Shown here one piece after another: positions 1 through 12,203 of a stretch of DNA of 64,000 nucleotides. This DNA comes from Laccaria trichodermophora (taxonomy: Eukaryota > Basidiomycota > Agaricomycetes > Agaricales > Hydnangiaceae): assembly GCA_018417955.1 (NCBI GenBank), contig JACTVC010000013.1:1324633-1388632 (forward strand). The letters are read 5' to 3'. A program made the position numbers and the translations under genes. Under the pieces are notes generated by a model. That model saw only the letters and a program-made list of their open reading frames with translations, did no database searches and was not told the origin of the DNA. The stretch's first letter is position 1; every line of letters starts with the position of its first letter.

Positions 1-3000
1 AGCGAGTTCCTCCTGTCTTTTCGCCGACCTATCTTGTTTGTCCTGGATACCAGCAGAGAGCAAGCCCTGAGGCGTGAAGGCTTTTGTCATAGTTTCAGAG
101 GGCTCGAGCTGCACGAAAGTATCGCGCGGTTCATTTTGATTGACATGCTGACGTCCGGAAGGCTCCAATACCTGACTCCACATTGACTGACGAGCAGCGC
201 CAGGTTGAGGATATTCCGCTTGGGACCTAATTTGCGGATTCTCTTCATAGTATGTGCGCCGGCCAGACTCTATATATGGATCAGTTCCTGCACGTCGAGG
301 TTGAGGTTGGTGATGATGGTAGTCGTCAGCTGGAAAAAAACCACCACTGAATAAGAAGACCGCACAAATAAACAAAAAAATTCAACTTACGAGGAGGTCG
401 ACCGCCAGGTATCTGTGGCAGTGTTCTTGGAGGTCTCAGATGTGAATACGTCTGCGGTGCTTCAAGTTGACCATAGTCACCGTGGCCGCCTTGGTTTTGA
501 GGCGGTTTGATGGAGGGCGCAGAAGAAGAAGAGGGTGTACTTTGCCCTCGCGTCATAACTGGTTCCCCATCCGAATCTGCATCATCCTCCTCCTCCTCTT
601 CTTCCTCCTCCTCGTCCGTACTCTCATTCCATGCCCCTGCGTATTTCGATTTTCGCTTCCCATTTCTCCCCGGTTTGTGTTTAGCAGCTTGGTGAGCAGC
701 CTGTTGAGCTTGTACCTTGGCCTTCCTTTCAGCAGCTTGTTTTGAAGGGGCGAACGACGACTTGAAGGGTGGCCCTGAGTCCGTCGATGCCGTTGGGGGT
801 GGGGCTGAAACAGGTGGAGGCGACGTTCCAGTCCGGTCACGAACTCTGAGAGGTTCGACTTTTTGGAGGGAAGTGGAGGCTGACGGAGCGTCGTCGACGT
901 CAAGGTAGGACAGCACAGCAAGGACCTCTGCATTTTGGTCCTCGAAAGACCCTGCACTTTGCACGTTAGAGGGAGCTTCATTGCGTGAATCCATGTTTTC
1001 TTCGTGTTCTGACTCTTCTTCGTTGACGCGTAGAGAGGAAGAAACGGAATCACCGGCGTACATACGCATTGCTGGTGGAGCACGTGCACCTGATGGTTTA
1101 CGTCCAAGGACTGACCGTGCTGAGCTAATTCGATCGGTGCCAAGTGTGCCAGCTAGATTGTTGGCGGAGGACTCGTTGGCAAAAGACATCGGAGCGTTCC
1201 GTCGGGCCGGCGGTTGTTGGTTATTAATAGAACTACTGCCGGCCGGGGTACCGGATCCGTGGTCCGAAGACGAATAGTCGTCATCTTCTTTGGCTGGTTT
1301 CGTGGCCTGCATTTTGCTGCTTGATGCGCTATCAGTTTGCTGCATGTAGTAAAGGGCACCAGCCTCAGTAGTAAAATCGTTTTCGGGTGGTGATGAAGGC
1401 TGCTGCCATGATGCTTCTGGGCTTTCACGCTGAGGTGCAGCGTTTGGCTGCGTCTCCAGCCTGGAATCTGACGAATATGCCGAAATACTATCGCTTCCAA
1501 AGCTATCTTGAGTCTTGGCACGGGTTTGTTCTGCGATAAAACGAGGAGGGATCGCGCTGGGGCTAGTCGCCACGCGTGGCTGTGGCGCCGCGAAGGGATT
1601 TGTCTGCCCCAGTCGGTTGGGAGAGAGTGGCGTCGTCGGGGCAATGTTGGAAACACTGGCCACACTGCCTACTGACATTTTTTCCAAAGGCTTATTATAA
1701 CCCTGAGGCAGCGATGGTAGCCCTGGTTTGTCTAGGCTATTCGAAGATTGCATGCTTGGTCGACCACTGCTCGTACTGGCGAGTGTAGTTCCGGAAAGCG
1801 GAGGAAGCCCGGTTTTAGGAGAAGGTAAAGATAGCGCAGAGTCCATTGACTGAGGACTATTCGACATTGGCTGGTCGAAGGTGGGTGATTGGGGACTTGC
1901 TGGTTTCTCCGGCACTGCAGGAGCTACGTTGTTTTGCGTCTGACTGGAAGGTTGCTCGCTCTGGTGTTGTTCAGGTGCATTATTTGGAGATTGCGCGGAT
2001 GGCCCTTTATTTACAGGTTGCACGGGTGATACGTTATTGAGGGATTGTGAAGAGGGCCCGTTGTTTAGAGGCTGGGTAGGCCCATTACTTTGTGCAGGAG
2101 ACGGTCCATTCTCAGATGGTTTCACTGCATTGGGCGGGTTCGAGGTGCCCGCCACTAACGCGCGAGGATGAGTGGTGTTGATTGGAATTGATGCCACGTT
2201 CAGACGTTCTTGCGCAGGGGGCGCTCCGTTGAAGTTTAGTGGCGGAAGTTGGGGGCCTGTTGAAGGAGTCCCTGGTTGCGGTTGAAGGGACGTCCCGGCA
2301 TTCGTCGGGGTGGTGGACGTCGGGGATGTTCCACCCACGCTTGATATGCCGAAACCATTTCCACCAGCACCACCAATGGGAGGAAGGGATGGAGGTGAGT
2401 CAGCAGAGCTTTGCTGCGCCGCCGGGCGTTGTGGGACAGCTTGGACAGCAGGATGCATATGTTCAACCAGCAGATCAATCAGGCGGGATCTTATAACAGA
2501 TGTCCGATCGTCTCTTGGATCCAAGGATTCAACCAATTCGCGCTCCAGAAATAAGGACTATAAATTTTTTGTCAGTATGTGCACGGCATCCGTGTGAGGC
2601 ACAAACAAACTTCTTTCTGTGGACCAACAGGATACGCAAACATCAAAGAGGTGCGGTCTCTTGGATCCCAAGTCCAGCCCTTTGGTCGCCCATACAGGCT
2701 GAAAGCATCATGCATAGCTGAAAATGAGTTGTTAATTTCGACCCAGGAAAAATAAGCTTGTACTAACCCACGATCCACTTCAACATTTCAGCTGCTTGAC
2801 CACTACTTGGATCCAACTCTGGCATAACCAATAACCAACCCTCTCGCGACCTCATTCCTGCAGCGATTTCCTCGTCTCCTAAGAGACCTTCCACTTTGAT
2901 CAGTGTACTCCGGCTGATCAATTCGGGTCGTTCAGGATATACAGAAAACACCTGCGTGATATCAGTGACCGTGAGGAGTGCTCTCTTCCTGTCCTTAGGT

Positions 3001-4410
3001 TTGGGAGACAAGTACATCGAGATCGATGCTTTGGTAGGGCCAGTTGGTTGAGGCTGGCTCTGATCACGCGAGAATAAACTTGACATTCTCTTCTTCTTCA
3101 ATGTTGGGTTGGGGACAGGTGGTGAGGCTGATCCCTCAGCGCCGTCCACCGAGGCACTGACTACCATCCAGACTCGTTTCCAGTCAGTTTGTCCCGCAAT
3201 GCGTATCCGGGCCCAACCCTCCATGCGGCCCCGCACGAGCGTTGTTGGTGTATCACGAGCTTAAGATCGAAAACGTTGGATGGGAAACAATGTTATCACG
3301 ATAAGAACTTACCACTGAGCGTGATTCTTATTAGATGAGCCGTGTATATCTCTTCTAAGCGTGACTTTTCCCAAGCGGACAAGCGGAGCGCGGCAGCCCA
3401 TGAAATGAGAGCATTTGTAGAAGGACATGAGAAGAGAAGGAGATTTGACCCAGCAGTGTTGAGCGTTAGGACGTTCGTGTATCGTTTTGGACCAGATGTA
3501 GCAGTGGCCGGGACAGTCACTGAACCTAGGACTTGAACAAACTGAAGAGATCATGAAGATATGTTTTGGTAGAAAAGTAACAAGGACGTACAGCATCCGT
3601 TACATTCACATACGTAGGAGGGACCTCCCTTCCCTGTTTGCTCGCTTCCTGTATCTCTTTCATGTCCCAAACACTGAGCGTCGTGCCACCCAACTGCGCC
3701 CAGACGTCAACCCAACCTTCGTCCTTTGTGGGCCGCTGTCCATCAGCCTGGCGTTCTATCCGCCGAACGAGAGGCCCAGAGAAATATATCTTCTGTGCGT
3801 GGGCGATGGTAAGTTGAACAACTGAGCGTATTTCAGGGTGTAAGGGGGCTGGAGGTTGTGTTTTTGATGGTGAAGGGGCGGTCGGTGGAGGTTGAACATC
3901 AGTAGTTGTTCGCCCCATAGCACCTTGTTGTTGGCCCATAGTGGGTTGCGAATTCGGTACTATTTGCTGCTGTGGCGTTTGTTGCTGCTGCCCATACAAA
4001 TTGGTTTGCGGAGGAGGCTGTACTTGCTGCATCGGGGTGCTTGGCGCGTTTTGCTGCTGCGAAGCTGGGGCATTGAGGTTCGTTCCGCCATTAGTTGAGG
4101 TTGCACGTTGATTGATGTTCGGCTGGGACTCGTTCGACTGCCGCCGAAATGGCGAGAAGAAAGATGGGGAGCGTGAGTGGGGTGGCATGTCCGAGGATGA
4201 GTCGGTGGAAAAGTTGTTGGCGGGAGAAGGGTGGTTAGATGAGGGAAATTGAAGGTGATTTTGGGCTGGCTGCTGGGCGAGTGATTGGGCAGCCTGAGCT
4301 TGCAATTGTTGGAATCTAGGTGGGGTCACAAAGCCGGTGCTGGGGCTGCTCCTGCGCGGCTCCCACTGAGGAGTTGACGTCGATGGGAGAAAAGGCGCCT
4401 GCGTAGTCAT
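1..4410 (-). CDS. CAF120/Skg3-like PH-domain protein, 3' end outside window
   Basis: Start ATG at 4410. The first exon (4410 to about 3592) encodes a Gln/Pro/Ser-rich N-terminus, then the start of a PH domain (IYFSGPLVRRIERQ, WVDVWAQLGGTTLSVWDM). It continues in exons near 3541-3312 and 3236-2763 (GWARIRIAGQTDWKRVWMVV, SISMYLSPKPKDRKRALLTV) as the second half of the tandem PH-like unit typical of fungal Skg3/CAF120 proteins. A short exon (LHDAFSLYGRPKGWTWDPRD) leads to a Ser/Pro/Asn-rich tail of more than 700 residues with a Glu/Asp tract near 560-610. The tail crosses a GTAAGT intron near 340-395 and leaves the window. CAF120 is known in yeast as a CCR4-NOT-associated factor and Skg3 is its bud-site paralogue; the role here is inferred. 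The family call rests on the PH region only. Confidence 0.72.
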
Positions 4411-4720
4411 ACGGACAGCTCAACTCGATTATTTGAATGGTGGTCCAACTTTCGGAGCAACTGATCATGGGAATCCTCTCAAAGTTAGTTCACGTGTTAG
4501 CAACTACGAGTTGACTAGAGTTGACTACGAGACTCTTTACACAACGTTGCTCATTACTTGAGCTTGAAGACTCATGTATGTGCGTGGGTCCAATAATAGC
4601 TATAGCGAGGATTACCCAGGGATCACCGCGATGACACATGGCCAAGCGTTATAGATAACATCATACTTAGGTCTCCTTCAGATAGTCATATCCGCTAACC
4701 CTGCGCTCAGTGGGGTTTCC
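4411..4720. other. Intergenic, no gene seen
   Basis: Upstream flank of the CAF120-like gene and downstream flank of the MYND gene, both on the minus strand. No ORF or repeat I could support. Confidence 0.6.
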
Positions 4721-5500
4721 CTACCCAAAATCAGTCCTATTCCACCCATGTAACGCCCTCATAGCAACACATTTTCTCTTGTGTTGTGGCCAATCACTTC
4801 TTTGGCATTCCTAAAGATTCCGTGTCATGTCGATCTTTTAGCAGCCGACATAAGGCTGAGGCTGAACGAACCTTTGAGCAGTAGCGTGCTTTGCAGGTAC
4901 CGCAACCCGACTTGCATGTGGAATTACAAAGGTTGCATTTGAGAAGATCGCCTCTATCGCTACATTCCTTAAGTGATGCGTTGATTTCCCAGAGCCCAGC
5001 GAGCGATACAGGCAGAATCTAAAAATATCATAAGCCGTCGCCTAAAATTATATTTGGGTTGAGGTGTTGATTGTTCATACCTGAATTGTGCTGGGATCCT
5101 CAATCCTGTACCCAATCTGCCCGTGACCACCCAAGTACTGAGGAGGACGTGCCCTGGTCGCAGTGATGCAAAGCGTGTGGCCAACTTTAAAGTTCTGGGC
5201 ATCCTCTCTCGGGTTGGGTGTATGCAGAGCGACGAGGAATTTGGCTTGAGTAACATCTCTTACTGCATATACTGGACGCAAGAGTGATCTGTCTGCAGTG
5301 ATCTAGAATGGAAGAACCATATTCTAAGTCAGTGACAATATTAATGAGCGTTCCGACTTTGGTACGATGATTTGTACCTCCATAAGCATTATCCAGCTCT
5401 CCCCTTCTTTTGGTGGGAATACAGGCAAAGTGTCAGCATTAGGGAAGGACATTATATCGTCAAGGTCGAGTGCATATCTCTTCCTTGTGCCAGAAGCCAT
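4721..5500 (-). CDS. Small MYND zinc-finger protein (193 aa, four exons)
   Basis: Exons read 5500-5378, 5302-5081, 5018-4872 and 4810-4721, with introns of 75, 62 and 61 nt, each GT...AG. Joined they give an in-frame protein of 193 residues. The last two exons build a full MYND finger: CNLC, then CKSGCGTCKARYCSK, then across intron 3 ECQRSDWPQHKRKC. This matches the C-x2-C...C-x2-C...C-x3-C...H-x3-C MYND plan. MYND fingers usually mediate protein-protein contacts. The N-terminal half (MASGTRKRYALDLDDIM, then a region like VGHTLCITATRARPP) matches no domain I know. Many fungal MYND proteins of this size are uncharacterised. The gene would be missed by single-ORF calling because no exon exceeds 75 codons. 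Confidence 0.82.
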
Positions 5501-5865
5501 GCTAGGGAGAATAAAAAAGTGGTCTCAAGGCAAGTGCTATGATTTCGGAGTTCAAATCACACTGATGATATCTAGCGAGGATCACCAGTAAAGCTTTCCT
5601 TCGGTTGGACCTAACGTTCGGTTCCCGCCGCAACTCTGTCCCGATTTCTCTATTTTTTTGCAAGAACACTCTAGCTATGCCTATTTACATGGTCCATAGT
5701 TTTTTTCCCGCAGAAAACGATGCAGAAGTGAGGTTAGAGATATGGACGATGTCACGCTCTGCCGGTCGGACTGTGAATCCTTTACGGGCGCACATACGTC
5801 GGAGCCTGAATCTCCAGCCAAATCCCATCAAGTTTGATGGCATTTCTATTCGGTTTGATGGGATT

Positions 5866-6748
5866 AGTGTTGCCGCAAGGGAAGGTGAAGGTCGCCTTGA
5901 GGTGACAGCCCTGTCACCTTGAGTTACCTTGATGTGACCTCAAGGTATTTTCCAAACTAGGAAAACGAAAGAGAATCAGCACCGTGACAGCAAGCTTGCA
6001 CTCACTTAGAATCACAACTATATCATGTAGTATTATGACATACATCTGAGTACTGGTCAAGAGAGGGTCCCTGTGGTTGGCTGAGGTGACCTGTCAACTA
6101 TCTATGCACATGGCGAGCCAAGAAATAACTCCAGGTTATCAAGTTGATGAATTATGATAAGATCATCCATACAGCGAGGCAAAACATTGGGTAGATAGAT
6201 CTCCTCCTCATTGGACACTCATTTGTCATTGAAGTCCATCCTTTCTGAAGTAAATGTGAATTTGAGAATTTGAAGCTTCTCCATCAATTCGGGTGAAAGG
6301 TTGTTTCGGCGAAGGGTGTTGGTTTCTTTGCTTAACAAGAACACACTCTCTGATGGAACAGAGGATGCTTGGACTGGAAGAACGTCCAACGCAATGTGGT
6401 ACATTGTCTTCTTTTTATTTGCCTGATAGTGCCGTAGCAGCATTGTTTAAATAAAAAAACAATTGAAAAACAGGAAAAACATGAAACTAGAAATATTGGT
6501 TCCGGAGTAAAATTAGAAATGAGATTCGGAAAATCGAAGTGCGCGGTGGAGTGCTGATGTTCAGCGTCGAGCAACAAGTTTGGGCGCATGGAACATCGCA
6601 AGAAAGGCTGAGTGCCGTGCCGTTGGCCTATGAGAACTTTTTCCCGAAGTGGAACATTCACCTTGATGCACCTTGACGTTGACAGTTTCCTTTTGCATCG
6701 CCTCAAGGTGACCTTGCCTTCAAGGTACCTTTCCTTGCGGCAACACTA
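5866..6748 (-). mobile_element. Non-autonomous hAT element with 8-bp target-site duplication
   Basis: Both ends read TAGTGTTGCCGCAAGG inward (5866-5881 and 6748-6733). Both flanks carry the same 8 bp, GATGGGAT (5858-5865 and 6749-6756), the duplication length typical of hAT transposons. Subterminal sequence is rich in AGGTGAC/GTCACCT inverted motifs near 5890-5940 and 6700-6730. At 883 bp it is far too short for a full transposase and is best read as an internally deleted derivative that needs a transposase from elsewhere. Confidence 0.85.
6219..6443 (-). pseudogene. hAT transposase C-terminal dimerisation fragment
   Basis: The 74-codon reading frame contains YHIALDVLPVQASSVPSE, then SKETNTLRRNNLSPELMEK and LQILKF. 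This is the conserved hAT C-terminal (dimerisation) region of fungal transposases. The N-terminal BED finger and catalytic core are absent, and the space to the element end (about 300 bp) shows no recognisable transposase sequence. It is therefore a remnant rather than a gene; whether it is expressed is unknown. Confidence 0.8.
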
Positions 6749-6793
6749 GATGGGATCATCTGTGACAACCGAACGTTAGGTCCAACCGAAGGA

Positions 6794-7658
6794 GGGGGTA
6801 ACGATAGTAGATAAATAACAAATGAATCTTACTACCCACATCCCAACTGTTGGCTGGTGTCCCGACTCCCCGCTAGAACGCGAATTTGGTGTCTCCCATG
6901 CCAGCTATTGAGGTATGGGAATGGGTTTGAATGAGTCTTGTGCCATGACGCTATACCGCCCTATTCTGCCTCAATCCGGAAGCATATCTACACAGTGATT
7001 GCGGTGCCTGTGGCACCCTCACCCTGTATCTCCAGCTTCATCACAACCTCAGTTTTTTTACACCCCAGTTTAGCGCCAAGAGTGCAGAAGGAGACTCGTG
7101 TCGCTGTGTTGTAATTTGGGACTCAGGAGAAATTGGGAGAAAGGAACTAATTGGCAGGCTATTAATCCACCTTTGTCTGGCACATGCTGACCAAAAGCCA
7201 GACCCTAGAACCTCGAAGTTCAAATAGGGCAAAGACTCTCATAAAGGAAAGCAATGAAAGCGGGAACGCAGAAAGTTGCGGGAGTGCACATGGTCGCTAG
7301 AATTGACAGAAGCCGGAGCGAGCAATCATTGAATAGGCCCTGGTCACCTTTGAAAACCGGTGGGTATTGAAAGAAATCCATTGCGGTACTTACGTGTTTA
7401 GGGGAGTGACAGAATACAGAATTCACAAGAGAAAAGGGTGGTGAGTACCGTGAGATGACCTTGTAGGGTTGGTGAACGCGAGGAATGGCAACGGTCATCC
7501 TGATTCCTCGGAGCTGGGCGCTTCAGTCAACGGATTGAAATGAAAGATCGTCAAGGATGGATCCAAACATTCCACTTCTAGACCCACGAATCAATCGGAC
7601 CTCTTTTGGGCGCATCAAAAATGGATTATATATCTACAATTGAACTCATTCCACCACT
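6794..7658. other. Intergenic, no supported gene
   Basis: About 865 bp between the transposon pair and the NDUFB8-type gene. Short minus-strand reading frames at 7041-7232 and 7220-7498 have no recognisable motif and no splice pattern that joins them. Confidence 0.5.
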
Positions 7659-8226
7659 TTACTCTACGAGACTTTCCTCCCTTGCCTACACAGAGGGTTG
7701 TTAGAATGACTAGAACGGAACTAGACCAGGGATTCTCAAAAACCAACCTTGTTTTCTTCTAAACCACCCAGCTCTTGAACAAGACCAGAATAAGGATACT
7801 CTCGACGAATTGCCGGTGCGTCTGGTACCACGTAGTTCTTCACAACGAAACCAAATGTAGCGAAACCAGCAAAAGCTATAAGCAGATGTCGGAGGGCGGC
7901 TTGGGGGGCAATCGGAGGGATGTCAGGTCCCCACATGGATAAAACCTCCTCCTGTTCTGGAAGCTATATCGTGAAAGTCCTCTTGAGATTTTGAGGCATC
8001 CGAGGGCAACTCGACTGACCGTATCACCAAAATTGCGCCTCATGAGTGGGTCCTGCCATGGTCTAGGTGGGAGGTACTGCCTGGAGATGTAGGGTAATTG
8101 CGGGTAGCCGTTGAGTTGTGGGTCAGGCTCCTGAGACGGCGTTGCGTAGGCCCTTGCAGACGAAGCTGTGCGAGCAAGAGGGCGCGAAGCAACCAGTGCT
8201 GCTCGACGAAGCACAGTGTTGGACAT
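7659..8226 (-). CDS. NDUFB8: Mitochondrial complex I subunit NDUFB8 (ASHI/20 kDa) homologue
   Basis: Exons 8226-8020, 7963-7748 and 7685-7659 give 149 residues. The first exon has an Arg/Ala/Ser-rich mitochondrial presequence (MSNTVLRRAALVASRPLART), then NGYPQLPYISRQYLPPRPW and RRNFGDT. Splicing continues as LPEQEEVLSMWGPDIPP, followed by one hydrophobic segment (LLIAFAGFATFGFVV) and LEENKAREESLVE. This order (presequence, YPQLP, RRNFGDTL.EQEE, MWGPD, one membrane span) fits the fungal ASHI accessory subunit of the NADH:ubiquinone oxidoreductase membrane arm. The start at 8226 is the first ATG in frame. It is divergent from the methyltransferase gene, with 259 bp between starts. Confidence 0.82.
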
Positions 8227-8485
8227 GGCTGCCAAAGTGAAAGAACGGGGAACTCAGCACGTGGTCTGTCAGCGCCTTGTGAGACTAACGCGGTTCGGAA
8301 AGACCCTTACGCTTTTGCAAACCCTTTTGTAAGTAAAGTGCCGCAGTGCCCTTACATTTCCAAGCAGACCCTGTCTTCCAGAATTCCAACACAGGCAAAA
8401 TTGATCACATTTATTTCTACACATAATAAGTATGGCTCCTGATGCCCTTTGACATCCTCAACTTGAATCCCTCCCGTCCGACACC

Positions 8486-10353
8486 ATGTCCAGAGACGTA
8501 GAAGAGCAGCTTCTGAAGCGCAAAGTCCGAAACCGGAAGCAGGGCGAGATCGTGTATCCTCTGGAATATTCGTTTGACTTGGTCAACTTGTGAGTAGCAC
8601 TTGCATCCACACAGTTTTGAGTATCTGACGCGCTGAACAGCGACATTTGGTACCATATGTTTCTTGTCGGGTACTGTGGAAGCCTAACTATGCACCAATT
8701 CGACACTCCGCCGGAATATGTTTTGGATTTGGGTTGTGGAGGTGGTCATTGGGTCATGGAAGCCGCCAAGCAGTGGCCCGTTCGTTTCTCCATCCTCGTC
8801 TATCGCTTACACGTCTGAACCATATTGTCTAGAACAGCAAAATTACTGGCTTTGACATGTTTCACCTGTACCCGGACGCTCGCGAAATTCGCAGCGAATT
8901 TGAGAAACGCGTTTTCTGGCAGCAAGGAGATTTGTAAGAATTCGTTTGTCCCAAAGAGTTCCTGCTGACAGTGCCGCGGCTTTTCAGTCTAGAAGGCCTT
9001 CCCTTCCCTCCGCAAATCTTTGATTATGTCCGCATTGTTGGCATTGGCCTTGGTGTACCAGAAGACGAGGTGAGCTCGGGCAAAATATCTGCTGTTATTC
9101 TTACTTATGGCTGAGCAGTGGCAATATCTTTTGGAGGTATTTTTGATGGATTGCTTTTTGCCTTTTACAATCACTTACATACACCAGGAAGTTTATCGTG
9201 TCATGAAGCCTGGTGCCGTAGTCGAGGTTTGTTCGTTCCACATTATTGGCCATTTATTTGCTAACATATGCTTCAAGATTGTAGAAGAGGATCTCATATT
9301 TCCTTGCTCAACTTTTCCCTCTCGGCAACCGTCGCATCTGTCACAAGCTTCTTCCCTTCTATCAGTGGCCTCATGCTCAAGCTCGACAACTCTATGCCCT
9401 GAATTACCTGAGCGATGGCGGACCATCTCAAGTGGGACAGCTAACAAAATATACAAGGCTTTGAAACTCGATGATCCGAAAAGAAAGTCCATGGCCGTCG
9501 ATCAACTATCCTCCAGCATCACCCTTATTTCTGGTGCCGACTGCACGACATCCAGGGAGCTTAAGCATCCACAAGATCATACACTCTTAAAAGCGGCGTG
9601 GGAAGCCATGCTTTCTCGTCGATTTATTCCGTCAAAACTTCTCTCTGTTCTCCCATTTTACATCTCGAGCTCCTCTTTTGTCAACGTACAAACGTTTCCT
9701 CTCTTCCAAGTACCCCTTCCTCCGAATAGCGGGACCGCTACCCAATTGAAACCACGACCCTCCCATGACTCATTTATGCCTCAAAGACGAGCAACCTCCA
9801 ACAATCCCTTCGACTTGAAGCCATCCCCATCATCAAGGTCGATGAAGGCAGACGGATTCTGTGTTCGTTCGACCAAGCTCGATGCCCAACCTAGCACATC
9901 ACTTAGGGCACCTATGCATCTAGCCAAAACATTCCACACCGTAAAAGCCTGTGAAGACGCCATTTGGGAAGAATATGAGAAAATGTACCATGACAATCCA
10001 TCACTACTTACAAAACGATACCTTTCCAGTCAGGATGCCTCAACTGATCCCTCCCCTCGCGCTTTCTTTGACGCGGACTGGCTCGATTGGGAAAAGTGAG
10101 TGGGCAATCTCAGTCTCCGATCACGCCTTTTGACTTTGAACGCAGCGACATGACGGACCGTATCAGCATGCGAAACCATCTTGTCGGTATCTCGTGGCCC
10201 GAAACCCCTGGGGACCGGCCAGACTGGCGACATTGGAGATCTAACTTGGAAAATATCAAGTCTTCTCTAAACGGTCCTTCAGTAGAACCCACCGATGCTG
10301 AAGATCTATGCAGATCGATTCGCGCTTTTGTGGCTTGGAAACCCAAGTCATGA
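8486..10353 (+). CDS. SAM-dependent methyltransferase (502 aa, eight exons)
   Basis: Exons: 8486-8589, 8641-8779, 8833-8933, 8988-9069, 9119-9136, 9188-9226, 9278-10095, 10146-10353; the phases agree throughout. Motif I is VLDLGCGGGHWVMEAA and the acidic motif-II position is KITGFDMFHLYPDARE. The post-I stretch DFLEGLPFPPQIFDYVRI and the VYRVMKPGAVVE strand match class I methyltransferases of the Methyltransf_25/11 type. The C-terminal 300 residues are a long basidiomycete-type extension with no domain I recognise. Substrate unknown. Exon 5 is only 18 nt. Confidence 0.8.
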
Positions 10354-10670
10354 CCGACGTCTCATGAGGTTCCAACCAAATTTTTCTAGGTTGGATCATT
10401 GGTTTTTATCTGTCATTTTGCTTTCTGTTGCATATCGCTATACTGTCATCTATTGTTGTTATTGCGGATCTATATCGTAGGTGTACCATAGGCGTCATAT
10501 ATCCTCACTGCATTTGTATCCTCAGGAATATGCTTTATTTTCGTGCCTACTGGCGAGTCACAAGAGCACCAGAAGCGTCCGTTGCCGATGTCCCGATATG
10601 GAAGTGTTCTCCTCAACTTTCCATCCTTCTTACCCCCAACGACCGCCACTTTTATCACAATATAGACGCG
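10354..10670. other. Intergenic / promoter side of the PA2G4-type gene
   Basis: About 317 bp between two plus-strand genes. No additional coding sequence supported. Confidence 0.5.
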
Positions 10671-12203
10671 ATGTCTGATACTGAAAAACCCGCTGCACCC
10701 GAAGTTGTCGAGAAGAAGGCCCCGTCCACTGCTGAGGCTGATCTGACGAAATACAAGGTGAGATAATCGTGATCTAGGGTACGGCTCAAGTGAAAATTAA
10801 TCGTATTCTAGACAGCAGCAGACATCGTCAACCAGGTCACCAAGAAACTCATAGAATTAATCGTCGAAGGAGCGAAAGTCATCGATCTATGTATCGAGGG
10901 CGATAAACTTATTGAACAGGGCACTGGAGCGGTGTATAACAAGGCAGTCAAAGGTACAAAAATAACCAAAGGTGTGTCTTTTTGTCTGCCATCCCCCAAG
11001 CAATTTTTTTTTACAATCTACACGTTAGGCGTCGCTTTCCCCACCTGTATCTCCGTCAACAACGCCGTTGCGCACTTCTCCCCCCTTGCGTTGAGTCGTC
11101 CGAGTTTCAATTTTGTCTCGCCTGTATTGACCTCGCAGTTTTACGTGATTTCTCCAGATCAGATCCTCAAGCAACTCAAGTGCTTGCTAAGGACGATGTT
11201 GTCAAGCTGCAACTTGGTGCCCACATCGATGGGTTCGCTGCGATCAGCGCAGAGACCATCGTTGTGGGAGCCAGCGCTGAAAATCCCGTCACGGGTCGTC
11301 GCGCTGATGTTCTCAAAGCAGCTTGGCATGCCGCTGAAGCTGCTATGCGAACCGTCAAGGTTGGGAATAGGAATTGGGCTGTTACTGAAATTGTTGGCCG
11401 TACCTCCGCCGCTTGGGATTGCAAACCCGTCGAGGGTACGTGCCATTTCAACTCACGTATAGCGTTCAATAATTTTTATTTGACAGGTATGCTCTCCTGT
11501 CAACAAACGCAGAACGTTATCGACGGGAAAAAACGCGTTATTCTGAACCCGAGCGAGTCGCAGAAGCGTGACTTTGAAGCCGCCACCTTCGCTGAAGGTG
11601 AGATCTACGGTATCGATATCCTAATCTCTTCTGGTGAAGATGGAAAGGTATGTCAATATTCTGAGCTGCAGTCAAATACAGAACGCTGATTCTAAACTAG
11701 GCTCGTTCCGAAGAGTCGCGGACGACCATCTACCAAAGAGACTCGTCCGTAACATACCAACTGAAGATGAAAAACTCGCGCGCGGTATTTTCTGAAGTCC
11801 AAAAGAAAGCTGGCGCCTTCCCTTTCAATGTCCGTACACTCGAAGACGAAAAACGTTCTCGCATGGGCTTGCAAGAAGCCGTCCAGCATCGTCTCGTGAA
11901 GCCTTACGAAGTGATGTAAGTACTTTTTACAGCCAATGCTTTCTTTGATCTAAATCAACATTCAGCTACACTCCCGCGAATACATTCGTGGCTGGTTTCC
12001 ACTTTACGATTGCGCTTCTCCCCGGTGGGCCTTCGTTAATCACGCACCCGCCCGTGTGGTACAAGCCAGACCTCGTGAAGACGACAAAGGAGCTGGAGGA
12101 CGAGGAATTGAAATCATTGCTCGCAAGGAACTTGCGGGAGAACAAGAAGAGCAAGAAAAAGGCCAAGAAGGCTGAGGGTGAAGAGGAGGGCAAGGAGGAG
12201 TAA
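10671..12203 (+). CDS. PA2G4: Proliferation-associated protein 2G4/EBP1-type M24 family protein (399 aa)
   Basis: Seven exons: 10671-10757, 10812-10971, 11029-11089, 11158-11435, 11487-11647, 11701-11915, 11966-12203. The pita-bread (methionine aminopeptidase-like) fold is seen in KLIELIVEGAKVIDLC, GVAFPTCISVNNAVAHFSPLA, VVKLQLGAHIDGF and PFNVRTLE. The tail is Lys/Glu rich (KKSKKKAKKAEGEEEG), as in PA2G4/EBP1 and fission-yeast 42-kDa curved-DNA-binding protein. Family members lack the metal ligands needed for peptidase activity; they bind ribosomes and RNA and affect growth. Length and exon joins agree with the family. Confidence 0.9.

Larger units (their letters stand above)
5597..6793. mobile_element. 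Short inverted-repeat (MITE-like) element, split by a nested hAT element
   Basis: A 27-nt perfect inverted repeat lies at 5597-5623 and 6767-6793; its outer end reads TCCTTCGGTTGGACC inward from both sides. Removing the nested hAT insertion (5866-6748 plus one 8-bp duplication) leaves an element of roughly 300 bp with no coding capacity, the size of a MITE. I could not see a convincing target-site duplication outside the repeats, so the superfamily is unassigned. It sits about 100 bp upstream of the MYND gene start. Confidence 0.65.

Noticed and set aside
5890..5945. Dense AGGTGAC/GTCACCT inverted motifs as an independent regulatory array
   Set aside because: They are subterminal repeats of the hAT element.
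7041..7498. Two overlapping minus-strand frames
   Set aside because: No motif, no in-frame join, atypical composition.
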